64,000 nucleotides of DNA, from the NCBI GenBank assembly GCA_025618425.1, contig CM046844.1, positions 6,105,957 to 6,169,956 on the forward strand, in the 5' to 3' direction. The position numbers and the translations under genes are program-made. Shown piece by piece: positions 1 to 13,462 of this stretch (the stretch's first letter is position 1; each line of letters begins with the position of its first letter). The notes below the pieces were generated by a model. The model searched no databases. It was not told where the DNA came from and worked only from the letters and a program-made list of their open reading frames with translations. The stretch comes from Heliocidaris tuberculata (Eukaryota; Echinodermata; Echinoidea; Camarodonta; Echinometridae).

Positions 1-574
1 TAGAAAGATGATACGACGGTACTACCTATTAAAGCTACACAAAATAAAGGACTATTGAAAAGAGATGATATAAAGATGGTACTATGATACCCGCCAAAGC
101 TGCTTTCAACATGTAAGAGATGGAGGAATAATTGAATGAAATAATAGGAAGAATATGATTTACAACAAATATAATTTTTATCGGAAAGAAATCAGGGAGT
201 AATGAAAAGAAAAAAAGTTAGTAGATTGTAGGTATGTATTTGACACCCATCAATGAGTAGGAAGGAGTGACAAAACAATAGAAACTGGTACAATACACAA
301 CAAAATCACTTTTAATGGATAATAAATGAAGGAGTGGGACCAAATGATGATGAATAACCAACTCAATTTCTTTTTCAAACGTATTCATCCATAATGTAGA
401 AATAATCCCATCCCTCTGCAAAACGACATTTATAATTGCCTGTTTACACTGAATCATCAAATTATGCAGATTTGGTACGGGTGAGGGTGGAAGGTGGGTG
501 GAAGAAGAGACAATCTTAAAGGGTAATTACCCCGAAGGAGAGCTACACATTGATGCGTAGTATCGAGTGTGTAT

Positions 575-863
575 CAGTATTGTATTCGAGACACCATGCA
601 AGGTCTGAGACCGAGATCTCTAGAGACTGAGATCAAGACTGAGACCAAGACCATCTTTTCTAAGACGGGGACCATGTTAAGTTTAAAGAAAAATGAAACC
701 CAACAAACTTTAGCTGATAGCCTTATTATAAATTGTGAGCCAGTTACAAATATCTTGAGATTACTCCTAGATTTGATAAGAAGAAAAAAGATCTCTCCAA
801 ACTTTGCATTTTTTTAGTAGGATCTCGAGAGGTCTCAAATGGGACTCGAGAGGTACAACACTG
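575..863. mobile_element. hAT-type MITE with 8-bp target site duplication
   Basis: The ends are imperfect inverted repeats: cagtattgtattcgag at the left and ctcgagaggtacaacactg at the right. They are flanked by a perfect 8-bp direct repeat gtgtgtat at 567-574 and 864-871. CAGTGTTGTA-like termini plus an 8-bp duplication are diagnostic of the hAT superfamily. At 289 bp with no transposase frame it is non-autonomous. The interior has gagac/ctgagac iterations. Confidence 0.85.
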
Positions 864-920
864 GTGTGTATCCATTGTATGGGCTGTAGCCTGACATGAT
901 TTCAGTCACACCACCAAACT

Positions 921-1406
921 TACTTCAAACCAACAAATAACTGACAAAATCCTGTCCATTCAGATTAATTTCATTTTCAAATTCAAACCAACTAATAACT
1001 TACAAAAAAATCCTGTCCATTTAGGTTAATTTCATTTTCAAACTTCAAACCAACCAATAACGGACAAAATCCTGTCCATTCAGGTTAAATTATTTTTCAA
1101 ACTTCAAACCAACCAATAACTGACAACAAAAAAATCCTGTCCATTGAGGTTGATTTTATTTTCAAACTTCAAACCAAACAATAACTGACAAAATCGTATC
1201 CTGTTCATTCAGGTTGATTTAATTTTCAAACTTCAAACCAACCAATAACTTATAAAATCCTATCCATTCAATTTAATTTAATATTCAAACTTCAAACCAA
1301 CCAATAACTGATAAAATCCTGTCCATTCAATTTAATTTAATTTTCAAACTTCAAACCAACCAACAACCGACAAAATCCTGTCCATTCAGGTTAATTTCAT
1401 TTTTTT
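921..1406. repeat. Tandem repeat, about 8 copies of a ~60-bp unit
   Basis: The phrase cttcaaaccaaccaataac followed by tgacaaaatcctgtccattc and aggttaatttcattttcaaa recurs about every 58-65 bp. Copies begin near 923, 983, 1042, 1101, 1167, 1231, 1291 and 1350, differing by a few substitutions and short A-run indels. No coding potential. Confidence 0.92.
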
Positions 1407-4400
1407 GCGGACTGGTGTCGGTCTGGTGTTGGCCTTGTTGGTGTGACCAGTGTATATGTAAGAATCCAGATTGTCAAGTGAACAGGGAAGTGTAGCAGGA
1501 AAAATTATTGGTCTTACAAATCAAGGTGAGAAAGCATTTGATTTGCCATTTTCCAACCTTATTGAAAACTTTTCTCAGGATGATAGAAGATACAACAAAT
1601 ACTAAACCAGCTCATTAGATGGGAGTGTGTTTGAGAAAACAAGATACCTACTGATACCTTACTTTGCTTTTTTAAATGTGATTGTCAAAGTGGGAAGAAA
1701 AAAAATATATGGGAGAAAGAAAATGAAAACAAATAGTAAATTTCTTTAAAATAATTCAAGTTTGATTGCAATGCTAAAGTGTGACAAGTGAATTTTGCAG
1801 AGATAATTACACTTCTGAGTTTTTCCCACTCCTTTGCCATATGGATGTTTTTGCCTTCCTTTTCCCCTCACATTGAACTTTTGGTATAGATCTGTAAGAA
1901 TAGAGGGAGGGGTACCGCAGTATGCAATATTGCACAATCGCTGCATTCATTCAAAATTTACATTTAGATTAGAATGTGGTGAAATAATAATAGGAGCAGA
2001 ATATAAAGAAAGTGGTCTGTCACAACAAAGTCTGCACGGTTTTCTCTTCCAGATGATATAAACTCAGATTTTCTGTGCACTTTAAGATAGTCTGAATATT
2101 CCTCGATCAGAGTCAGTTCTTTTATGTTGTGAAGTATGGAATTTACCATTTATATGAGACTTAAAAATGGCGATATTCTCTTCTTTGCCAGTTTACACTG
2201 CTTGTTCTATTTTCTTGACATGCAATTTAAATGATCGAAGGCTTTCCAAGGTTGAGAAGATATGTCTTTAATGTACCACAGGAGTGGGCTTTTTTCTTCA
2301 TATTCCATAGAACATTTAGAATGATTTATTCGTCATGTGGTGCATTTGTTTTAGACGATTAATCATTCTTTTTTTCAGTAGAATTTAGCTAAGGGTAAAT
2401 TTGAACCAGAATTTGCAAAGTGAAGAACTTTGATTTTAGCTCTGTAGAATTTGAATGGCTCCCCCAAGTGTTGAAGTGTTGTATAGTCTGTGAAAGAGCA
2501 ATTTGCATAAAACACAAATTTATCTGGATGGTCTAATTACACGGCACAAATTTACAATGAGGCACAAAGATGGACATGGCTACATGTACTTGTGTAACCC
2601 ACTGGATCAACAAACCAAAGGTTGTTCCTTGTGGCCCAATTTTTGCTTTCTTTTTTTTTTTTCTTCTTATATAATATAAATTTTGATCCCTCTGACTCTC
2701 TGAGATTATCCTTTTGATATGGGCAATCCGCAGAATGGTCTAACCAGCATTTCTTTTTTGTTATCAGAATATTTTAGGTAGTAAAAAATGAATGAGAATG
2801 ATATATAATTTTTAGGTAAGCAAAGAGCAAAATAAATTGATATATTTTTTTTTAACCAAAAGGGGGAAAAAACAAGGTCTTTAATGGATAATCAGCATGT
2901 ATTTCAAGCAAGCTTTTAAATATTGAACCTGTCAAACATTTATAATTGTAATTTTACTGAAACTGCCTACAACATGTACATACATGTAAATTTACCAAAA
3001 TTTTTGTTTGCATGATACATTTAGATGTTTTTTATTTGTTCCATACATACATACATACATGTACATGTAAATTTAGGTGTAGTTGACATTGATAAATTGG
3101 TCTTTTTGATGATATCTGCCCATTCACATCTCTCACAGTTAAATTTTCCCCCTCATTTACATCCACTCACTCCCCCCCCCCCCCTCTCTTTCTCTCTCTT
3201 TCTGTCTGTCTCCCTCTCACTTTTGTTTCCTGTCATGCGATGTACATGTTAACATGTTATGTCACCAGTTTCTTCATTCTTCATTCTCCATGTATATTGT
3301 CTTACCCTCTCTTTTCCATAAAATTGCTACTGTCTATGTATATACATCACAGTAGGCTTTTTTTCTTTAAAAAAAAAAAAAAAAAAACATTCTTGTGTAT
3401 TTATATATTTTTAAAAGCACTTGTTTAAGAATGGCTAGAGTTATTTTGTCTTCAATTTGAAGAGCTCTTTGGGAATCTTCAAGGGCTGAATTGCTTTCTG
3501 CTCCTATTTTTTCCAAAAGATTCTGCATCATGCTCTTGCACCCAATTCCTCTCTTGCTCTCGCTTCACTTGGTTCCATCTTCCCTAACACTGTCTCTCCA
3601 TCTCCCCTCCGTCCCCAGATCTCTCACCTCTCTGCAAATCAAATATTCAATATCTAAAGCAGCTTTATGTGTGCCGAGTAGCCATGCTGTCTGCCAGTAA
3701 TTGTGCATTACAGACGGACTGGCATTTTATACATACCAAAATAACCCTCATTACCATCCCTGGAAAGTTTCACTGACGTTAACATGAATAGGTGGTCACT
3801 TTTATATTCATGAGCAAAAGATGCTTTCATACCAAGATGATTAGAAACATTGAGCTTTAGTATTTAGCATTCATTAACCTAGGTTGAGAACAACTCCCTC
3901 TGAAATTTCACCCATGCATCAAGATTAGCAACTGTATTTTTGAATAAGGTGAAATTTCAGCCTCTTGCATCGAGCATAGAACTTGTTGAGATGTCAGTTT
4001 AATTGAAATGTAAGATTTGACTGATTGTTGTTTGCCTACTATGAATGAAAGGATTTTTTTTTTTTTTTTTTTTTTTTGAGGTTCAAGAATACAGTTTCCA
4101 GCTTTGACATGTAATTTTTTTGATCTTGTGGTTGTTAAAAATTGTTCTTGGAATTTAAATGCTCCTCCCACCAGACAAAAATATTCAACATTTTTTTTTG
4201 GGGGGGTATCTTTTTTCACGTAAAATATTAGCAAAAAATATACTAGCAGCAGATATTACTTGAAGTAGACTTCAATTGTGTAGACTTTACTGAATGAAAT
4301 AAGACAGATAAACTTCCTGCATAAATTCAAGATTATTCACTACCTGATTTCTAGTTCATTCAAATCAGGCATGAAATGCTTATATCCAAATATTCCTGAA

Positions 4401-4457
4401 AGGGGACGAACATATGAAAGCGAATGTGCGAAGTGTGAAGTAAGAAGCTTGATATGC
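1407..4457. other. AT-rich non-coding stretch
   Basis: No gene or exon recognised. It holds homopolymer tracts (poly-T near 2650 and 4050, poly-C/CT near 3172-3215, poly-A near 3369), a short catacatac run near 3045 and only short chance open frames. Confidence 0.7.
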
Positions 4458-4824
4458 TTAAAGTGTACCAATCACCTAAAAGAATAATTTGTGTGGAATT
4501 TATAAAATCATCCTCAAATTAAAACACTTTTTAAAGTCTTTACATGGTCTTCTAAATGTGAACGGTTAAGGAGTATTGAGAAAATGAAGGAAAACGTGCG
4601 GAACCCAACTCTGAGTTTGTTCAGTACCGGCCCTTATACTACAGGAGCGCGTACGAGTGCTTGGACTAGTCTCCTCACAAGTCACTGTATTGTTTATTGG
4701 GAGTGTACTTCAACTTGCAATATCTCTTCATCAACATTTGGAGCTGATATTGTGAATATAGTACAGCGACATGGAACCTCTAACATGCAGAGCAAAATAT
4801 TTTTGGGTGATTGTAACACTTTAA
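4458..4824. mobile_element. TTAA-bordered MITE, family 1, copy 1
   Basis: Begins ttaaagtgtaccaatcacc and ends gggtgattgtaacactttaa, which are inverted repeats. It is homologous along its length to 25082-25455 (shared words include cggaacc, actctgagtttg, ctcacaagtc, tattgtgaatatagta). About 367 bp. The 107-residue open frame inside (4584-4907) is the MITE read through, not a gene. TTAA at both borders may be the target duplication. Confidence 0.82.
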
Positions 4825-6160
4825 ATTACAAGTTTGAAGTATTGAGTTCTTGTAACACCAAAGGTAAAATACTCACAGAATCTAACAAAATTTATGCTGA
4901 ATTTTGAAAATTACAAACTATATAGTTCATCTATCCAAAGATTGTTATCTGACCTGAAATTAACAATAGTTGGTAAATGTGAATAATTTAAGCAAAGAAA
5001 GATGATGCTTCATGACCTTGAACATACACAAAATAAATACATTGTCCCATATGTGCATTTTCATGTTGGTGCTTTTCAGAGAATGTGATTATCATCACTT
5101 TTTCATTATTATTTTTGTTTTACATTTGCCAGTTTAAATATTTTTGTTACATTTGCCGGTTTAAACAACTAAATATGCGAGATTTAAATTTATTATCTAC
5201 TCTAAAAAATAACTACAATGTAGGAGACAGCCCCAACCCCCACAAAAAAATATTTTCCTAAACAGAACACAGTATCACCTTTAAGAAATCTTGATAAGCT
5301 CAAATCCCAAATTAACCTTCGTTGGTACTCTCTTTGTAATTTTCCCCGTGCCCCAACCTCATCAAGCGAAGGTGTGATATTGATTTTTGGGCTTCGACGC
5401 TTGGATGAAAAAGATTTGGGAAGGAGATCGCCAGTTCCTCTCCACGAGTCATTGATTGAGTAGAGAGAGCATGCTAGCTAGCCAGAGCTCATTGTTAATT
5501 TTTGTTTAAAGTCGTTTTAAAGAGGGGAGTCTATACACAAAGATGTAGAGATATACATATTGTGTTGAACTTACTTGAAGTATAGCATGTTCTTTTGACT
5601 TTATACAAGTTTGTGGTTCAAAACTTATCTTCATGTATATCTGCACTTTGATTGCTCAAGGAAGAACATTTCAGTAGAGCTGACTCTCTGCACACAGGAC
5701 TACATGTATTTGGTAGATGCTAGGTGGAAAAAGAGGTACATGTATATGTACAAGCATCTGATGTAGTAACATTCAAAGCACACAGTTTTAAGTGACAGAA
5801 CTCTCTGTGCATGTATAGGAGATCTAGGTTTAATTGTTATTAATTCATGATAGGTACTGACTACCTTTTACACATATTTGTAGCAGTAACCCCCCCCCCC
5901 TTTAAAAAAAAGGGGGAATGTTGTGCTTAAAACCCTGCAATGCAAAAATAGGTTCAAAATGTAACCTAAAAAACAATGTGAATTCTTTGTGACCTCTCAC
6001 TTCCCCCCCCCCCCCCACCCCCTCCCCTTGTAGTTTTAAATATAAAATTGCTCAGCTTGCAAGTCACCTATCTTCCCTGCCATCTTCCTCTCAATCTAGT
6101 TTTCTTTTCCTCGCTCCATCCATCCTGGGATGGGAATATATATATATATATATATATAGC
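4825..6160. other. AT-rich non-coding stretch
   Basis: Nothing recognised except poly-C tracts at about 5889-5900 and 6002-6028 and a TA run at about 6138-6158. Confidence 0.65.
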
Positions 6161-6540
6161 TTGTTCAGACTACAGGAGACTTATATGAAAGTCGTATAAA
6201 GAAACATATAAAGAAACTAGTTTTGGAGGTCAGCTGAAACCATATGTTTAGTATCATGTTACGTTATGGGCAGCGCAAAAATATACAAAATTAAAGCTGA
6301 TTGGTCATATTAGCGCATACACACGACAAGCCCTACCCGATTATACAGTTTTCGTATGGTACAATTTTCACTCAACAAGGGGATGCTGATTCTTTATCGA
6401 GTTTTCATTCAAAATGATTCTCAGACATCCTTTTCGCTACATGATATTGCATTTTGCAATGTTCAGATTAATTAGAAAACCTTGATTAACATATAGCTAT
6501 ATGGTATAGCTATACATTGAATTTTGGTGGTCTGAACATG
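6161..6540. mobile_element. Possible MITE with TGTTCAGAC termini
   Basis: The left end tgttcagactac (from 6162) and the right end gtggtctgaaca (to 6539) are inverted repeats of about 12-13 bp bounding ~378 bp of non-coding DNA. The target duplication is unclear because the left end abuts a TA microsatellite. No second copy in the window. Confidence 0.42.
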
Positions 6541-7570
6541 GGGAAAGTCTTTCTTACATTTACCCAACTTGATCAGCTCTGAAGTTTGAAGAGGCATTGA
6601 ACCAGAAAGGGAGGGGAAAGAAAGGTAACAGGAAGGGGGACGGAAGGAAAAGAGAAGGGGAGGGGATACTTCTGGAGAGAAAAATGGCATCAAACCCTGG
6701 AATAGAGGTTATCATTATATTTGTTACCGTCAGATATGGAATGATAGGCGTCATTTAAACTAATCCAGCAACAACAAGAGTGATATATGATTATGGTACA
6801 AGGTCAGAAGGAAATAAGTAACACTGTGTAATGTCCTTTCTGCCTCTCCTCTGATCATGAAACAAATGCACAAATCAAGCAACAAAGCTTTTTAATTAGA
6901 ATGGAGAAAGAGCCCGCACGTGCCAGATGGTTATTGAGTACTTTATTCCATTATTACAGGGCTGCTTTTACAGGAGACATCATCAATTGATTTTAAAGTC
7001 AGTTTTTCTATTAGAATAATGAGGGTCGGTAGTGATCAATACTAAAGTTCTGTGGGCGATGTAAACGTATGATATGAGATAACAATCAAACTTGTTTTCT
7101 TTGTCTGCCCCCCTCCCTTCCTCCCTCCAAACATTTTCCCCAGTAAATTTTCAGACAACTTCTATGCACTTGTAAAAGAAAGATACAGAGGAAGAAAGAT
7201 ATTACAATTATTTATTTAATGTATTTTACCTCACCTTGGATATCAAGCAATCATTTTGACAACTACATGGACCTAACAATGTGAGTCTAATTCTTTTATG
7301 GATTAGTTTACATGTAGAAGATCTATGGGTATGCTTAATTCTTAATTGTCACTGGGCTTTGAGTTGGTTTAGACTGAGGATCTCCCGGTTCCAAGACTTA
7401 TTCCATGATTGTAGTTTATGATATGAAACAAAAATTTATTCAGATCACCCTTTTTCACATGATTAATATATCAGTGTATTTAAAGATCAAAGACCAAGAG
7501 GCTATTTATGATTAAACAGTTTTATGGACTCGGCCCCTCAGGTTAAGATTGGCTTGAGATCAAACAAATA

Positions 7571-8076
7571 TTAGTTACGTTCACACAATGGGAGCTAAAC
7601 TTTAAGTTTCGCTTGTAGTTTCAAAACTTAACTTGTAGTTTTCTTGTAGTTTCAGCCCGTATGAATGGACTTGTGGTTTCGAAACTTTAAGTTTACTTGT
7701 AGTTCTAGAACCACAAGCGAGCTCATGGTTAAGGCCGAAACCACGAGCAGCGGGGGTCCTCCATCGAAGTTACGGCCCATGTGAACGGAATAAACTTTAA
7801 GTTTCACAGGCTTGTAGTTTAGGATGACCTTGCTGGTCATGTTAAATTTCTGGGTCATACCCTTCCCGCGAATTATGAACACAGGATCTGTATGTACAGT
7901 ACACACAATCGGTAGTATCTACTTCCCGGGTTAACCACGACTCTCGCTCAGATTGTAGTTTCAGCTTGTTGTTTAGGGCTCATGTGAACCCTCGCTGTGG
8001 TTAGGGAGTCGTGGTTTCGTTAACTTAAAGTTTCGCTAACTTAAAGTTTCGAAACCACAAGTTCCGTATGAACTTA
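7571..8076. mobile_element. Foldback-type MITE rich in inverted internal repeats
   Basis: The ends gttcacac (7580s) and gtatgaac (8066-8073) are inverted. Internally, positions 7669-7693 are a perfect 25-nt inverted match to 8038-8062 (core ggtttcgaaactttaag). The phrases cttgtagtttc and aaactttaagtttc recur several times, and cccatgtgaacgg/ctcatgtgaaccc also repeat. No coding potential. Confidence 0.68.
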
Positions 8077-10206
8077 GCTATTATAGCACCGAACTGACCA
8101 ACATGTGAACTGCTGCTCTATCAGACTTTTAGTAAGGCATCCTGAGATTGCAATGAAATGCCTCTTTTATTGTAACTGTATTCATGAAGTTTAAATCTTG
8201 CAGAACCGTCATTCACTCTTTGACCATCAATGTAGGTTATACATATCTTTGGATCCTACATAGATCATATTCATCATGATCATTCTTAAAATGTCAGACC
8301 TGTAAGATCACTTATTTCATACACTTGATATCATTACAAATATCTAACATTTGAGAAAGTGTGAATCAATGACATTGTTCCATCTTGTTTAATTGAATGG
8401 CTTTTGAATGTGATACATGTTGGCCTGTATCCCCCAAATTTTAACAAGCATGAGAGCTCAGGCAGGTACCAGTATGTATAATAATAAACATCATTCCCAA
8501 ATTTCATATTAGGTTTCATATGAGAGCACGAAAGATCCCAGGATCCCTTTACATAGAGTCAATGTTGTCACAGCTCTCAGCAGAAAAAAAATGATGCACT
8601 TCATACCATAACATACCAATACATGGTACTAACCACTTTCATAAACACGAGAAGATAATAAGTGGGGGATAGAATGGGGGGAAATCAATAAACATGCTCT
8701 CCAGTTGCAGAATAACGGAACACCAGCTATGAATACGAGGCGAGAAACCGGCCACTCTTTCTACGCAGAATGAATCCACTTTAATGCCGTAATCCTCTTT
8801 TCGTCAAAGCTTCGCGTGCCGATATTGATTTAGGAGCACGAGAGGCTAACAATGACGGGTGCACAGCTGTCGTTCTCGTGATGTGCTCGCTAGCTTCCCC
8901 CGCAAGATCACCAAAATTATTTCAGTGGGGTAAACTGCTGTAGCTGTCTCGTCACTCTGATGTATTATTTTATTTTGATAGCTTCTTCCCCATAGGCCAA
9001 TCAGAAACATTTCAGGATTTCTAAACAAACAACTGAACCTAGTAACCCCAGGAAATGTTATGATATTTTAAAATGAACTCCAGGAACTGTTCAGAACATA
9101 GTAGGGAGAGAATTTAAATCATATTTACAGTTTTTCTGTGTTTTTTTTCTAAAGATATACTTTGTTGTCTCTCATCAAAATGAACATTACATTGGATTAA
9201 ACTGCATATATACAATGTACTCTTAGCAAATATATTGCTTCTTTTTTAACTCCATGTACTTTTATAAAGGGCTGTTGTTTCAGAGGTTTAACTGACATGT
9301 ATAGCTAGTGTTCCCAAGTCTGCGCATTGCCCTTGTCTGCACATACATGTATGAGTAATTGCGTGATTCTAAGTGAACAAAACACACAATGAACAAAAAT
9401 GTTTTATCTTTATCATAGCCATATTAAGTATTCATGCATAAAATGAGTTAAAATATTGAAAATGTCTTATTTCAGACATTTTATTCACAAGTCTCAAATT
9501 GTTGTCTTTCATGTCAATGCTGAAATGATAGCCGCCGTTTCTTGTGAAAATCCCATTGTTCTTGCTCTAATTTTGATGATTTTTTTTTTTGCAAACTATA
9601 TTTCTTAGAATATCAGGAATACTATAAAATTGAGCATTAGAGGAATTTAAATAGAAACTCTCATTCATTTTCATGTCAAATCTTAGGTGCGCAGACATAG
9701 GGCTTCCCATTGTACATTTTCAAAGATTACAGCATTACATACCCCGGCAATGAAAAAAAAAACCTCTAACAAATAAATCTGCCTGCCTTCAGTCATTTGG
9801 CCTAACTAATAGATGTGAATTGTAAGTATTCTATTATTAACATATTTTATTAGTAGCCAGGTGTAATAAAATTGAATTGAATCTTGTACAGAAGGCTCTC
9901 CATGTCTTCTTTAGGCCATTTCTTTTGCAATACCACCAATTGTAACGCTGTCTTTGTATGATAAACTATAGGTTATTTCTATAAGTGTGAATTGATTGTG
10001 TAGGTCTACATGTAGGCCTATTTTTTCCCAGCCAAATATTATTCTTAGCCTTTCATTTCCTTGCATGAAAAGTTGGGACATTCTTTTGTCCCTTTTTGTG
10101 TGGCCTTCCCTATTCATTTGTATCAGTCCCATGTACAATTCACATGCACTTCACAACCAAAATGTACGAGTAGGCTTATGTTTCTAAACCAGTTTGCCCT
10201 TTAAAC

Positions 10207-10245
<39 letters not shown>

Positions 10246-11762
10246 TTTATCTCTCTCTGTCTCTTTTATCTCTCTCTCACTCTGTGTCTCTCTCTTTTCC
10301 TTTCCTTTTTTCTCTGTTTCTCTTCCTCTCTTCTTTTCTCTTGCTTGCCTAATTTTCTGTGTATTTCTTCTACCCCATCCTTTTCCTCCCTTACCCTTTC
10401 TCCACCTATATTTATTAATCTACCCGTCTATCCTAGTTTTCTCTATTCAATCTTCCTTTCTTACTATCTTCAATCTCTCATCCTCCCCCTTGGTGCTAAC
10501 TCCTATCTCCCAGGTCAGCCTGTAATCATACCTTATATTTACCTAGGTTATTACTCGCCCAGAGTACATGGGCCCCTAGCCCTAAGACCTTGCCTTGCCT
10601 AAAAACTGCTAATCTACCTCCTATCAGTATCCTTTGGACTCTTCCCGAGCTTCTTCCTAGCTCTATACCTCGCTGCTCGATCACATGGCATGGGTCAAAA
10701 GTTCAATAACAAAGTCGACTACGAAGTACGAATATTGGGAGAGGTGTTGGAACGTAATACTTATAAATGCACCGATGAATGCATTCAATGTAGGTCTATA
10801 TGGTACTTGTGTAGGTCTATACTGGCATGAAGCAAATCTTTGTGGAATGTAGTAGTAGATGTAGTAGATGTAGTAGTAATTCACAGGAACGCTGTGCCCA
10901 CAGAAGTTCCTGCACATCTTCCTCAGGCCCTCAGGGAAGGCCTATTCCCTTAAGAACATTTATCAATGAATCAATTTTGCACATTAAATTTTTTTGCAAA
11001 ATATGTAAAGGTATTTGTGAAATATCAGTAGTCTATGCCTTCTTGATACAGACATGGAATAGGAATGTGCAATTATACGTGTTTTTTGTTGTAAATAGGG
11101 TTCTGCACTACATTGTTTTCATAGAAGTCCAGATTGCATTTTAGGATCTATTTTTTTTCTTAAATCAGGAGGTCAAAACTTTGACCTATCGTACATTATT
11201 AAATGGGCAGCTTTATATTTGGTTCTTTGAAAATATTAGAATTTGTCTGGAGTTATAATATATAGAATTGTCTCTATATCTGTGCTCCAAACATCTGGTT
11301 CATTTATTCATTAGCCACTATAGTCCATATGTTCACAACCCAATTTATTTTAATCTCTTGTCAATACTACAAATCTGAATGAAGAACATAATAGAATTTA
11401 CTGACAACAAAATTCTTTTGTAATGCTTTCTGCTGCAACAGAGCAGGAAAGGGTGCGCTAGAGATGACATAGTTCTGCATTGTCACAAAAAGAAAGTTTG
11501 GTGTTGAAATAGTGGAGCATATGGTCTGCCATTTTGCGCATAGGGTTAGCAGTTTTCAAACAATTACATTTTGTCATCGAAAATAGGTATTGATTTGTCT
11601 TAATGATCAGCACGCGCCAAACTCTATTTTGATATAGATTTTTGTATTGATTGAAACTTGCTTTATTGATGAGGCAGTATTGATTAGACTGTCTGCTCTG
11701 GTATCATCATAGAGAAGGGATTGAGGGGGATTATCCAGGGATATTGAGCCCCCCTTTGGGAG
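8077..11762. other. Non-coding stretch with CT microsatellite
   Basis: No exon recognised. It contains a CT/TCTC-rich block (about 10207-10340), a pyrimidine-rich run to about 10500, and gtagtagatgtagtag repeats near 10850. A GC-richer patch near 8720-8900 shows no convincing gene. Confidence 0.6.
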
Positions 11763-12459
11763 GCACGTGGATGGAGAGGGGCGAGAGAGGGTATATAAAG
11801 GGGTAAGGTTTGGTCGTTGAAGCAGACAGTGTCAGAAGCAGTGGTGGTTGTGGAGATCGAGCGAGGGAGAAAGCAGTTGAAAGATTGTGGGCTGGATTGC
11901 ATGTGAAGGAATCGAGGTCAGTTGATTAGGCCTCCATTGCAGCAATTGATTCAATTGGTCTCCTATTTCTATTTTTACATCTCAGTCTTTGCCCTCCACT
12001 CCACTATGCTTTGGCACTTGGTAAACGGCCACAGGCGAGTGCATACTCAGACCAGGGTCACTCAGAGAGGGAGAGATACGCCTCTCCTTGCGCAAACACT
12101 GTGCAGAGATAGCTACCACCCATTCAGGGGCCTCCTCTAGCTGCTTGATTCGCCCCTGCCAGCCTGGCTGGCCCATCTACCAACTGGTAACCTCTCTCCC
12201 TCTCTGCAGATAAAGACCATCTTATCAGCAATTGTGGCATCGAGATTAGGGGAGCGCAGCTTACATCTCACTGCAGAGAGCAAGCTCTTATCTTTTATCA
12301 CTGTTTTATTGGCCTCTTTGCCATCATTTGCTAGTAGCACGGGTTTGTGTGTGAACAGTTACATACTACCTCAGTTTGATTACTGAGTTCAGTTTGAGGA
12401 GATCAGGCAGCATGTCCAGGCTCGGGAGGCGTTTTCTAGTGCCCCGAGGTCACCGTCAG
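11763..12459 (+). promoter_or_regulatory. Candidate TATA promoter and 5' exon upstream of aPKC PB1 exon
   Basis: A GC-richer island in AT-rich sequence. It holds a CACGTG E-box (11763-11768), a TATA box gtatataaagg (from 11791), and about 620 bp later a strong donor cag|gtaagt (exon end 12459). ATG at 12412 opens MSRLGRRFLVPRGHRQ up to that donor, but this frame (phase 0) does not fit the PB1 exon at 14520 (needs phase 2). The fitting frame reads CPEVTVR just before the donor, preceded by TAG. So either this is an untranslated first exon, one with an upstream ORF, or unrelated. No transcript evidence. Confidence 0.35.
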
Positions 12460-12963
12460 GTAAGTTAATTTCTTCAGTAATTGATGCTTTGATGACAATT
12501 TTACCATCTGGAATTCTCAAGTTATGCTGGTTGGTAACCATTCTTCATTACTTCCTATTTCTTCCTAGTTATTGCTCATTTAAAATGCAAGTAATTGCCT
12601 GTCAATGTGACCTTCATAATTGATATTCATAAATGTCTCACATAGTGAGCAGCCATGATGGTGCCACTTTATTGCCCTTTTGATCAAATTTGAATGTATA
12701 TTACTGGCAAATTCTCCTTCTCACTTGGTCTGTGAAATCTATTCTTGATATTCACAGATGGTGCATTTTCTTAATTTATTGTGTTTAGAAAGTGCTACAT
12801 TTCATGAATGTTAAATGTGTTCTTTGATAATCATATTTCTCACCTCCCAAGTGTAACTTATAATATGTGGGTGTAGTAATAGTATATGCGTACATGTGTA
12901 AACGTGCAGATCTCAGAATAATATTCTTGTCCATGTTGAAGTTATGTTGAAGTTATTTATAAC

Positions 12964-13462
12964 TTAAAGGTAATAGATAGTTTTAGGAAGCCCTCAAAAA
13001 ACTTTTCATGAGATTTCTTTGATTTTACTTAATAAATAGCAGGGTACTAACATAACTAAGATGCTGTGAAGTTTTTCCTCCTCAAGTGAAATATTTATCG
13101 AATAAGAGGTGAAAGTAATAAAAATTCCTAGCCCCCAAAAGAGGGGATGTAAATTCAAACAAGGGCCACACACATTACTCATATGAGGATTGCTGTGTGT
13201 TATAGAATACGTTACACATAGTGCGAAGCGCTGGGTTAATTGTGTGGGGAACCTTCGGGTGGATACGGTCTTAGCGTGAGGCAGTAAAAAGCCGTTACCA
13301 AGCGTTTCTTACAGATACTTAGACTGAAATTTGTTCAAAATCGTGAATGGAATGTTAAATAATCTTGTACATGTGTCTTATGATAAAAGGAGAATAGTGT
13401 GTGACTATGTTAGATAAGTTTCTGCTTTTTTTTTTGCTACCGAGACTGTCTATGAGCTTTAA
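12964..13462. mobile_element. Old TTAA-bordered MITE, family 2, copy 1 (reverse orientation)
   Basis: The ends ttaaaggtaatagatagttt and its inverted counterpart ...agactgtctatgagctttaa match at about 18 of 24 positions. The interior near 13240-13310 (aagcgctggg..cgggtggatacggt..gtgaggc..gccgttacc) aligns with the reverse complement of the interior of the element at 53238-53726. Length 499 versus 489 bp supports one family. Confidence 0.6.

Noticed and set aside
12412..12459. MSRLGRRFLVPRGHRQ as the aPKC N-terminus
   Set aside because: Ends in phase 0 while the PB1 exon needs phase 2; joining them hits a stop within the exon.
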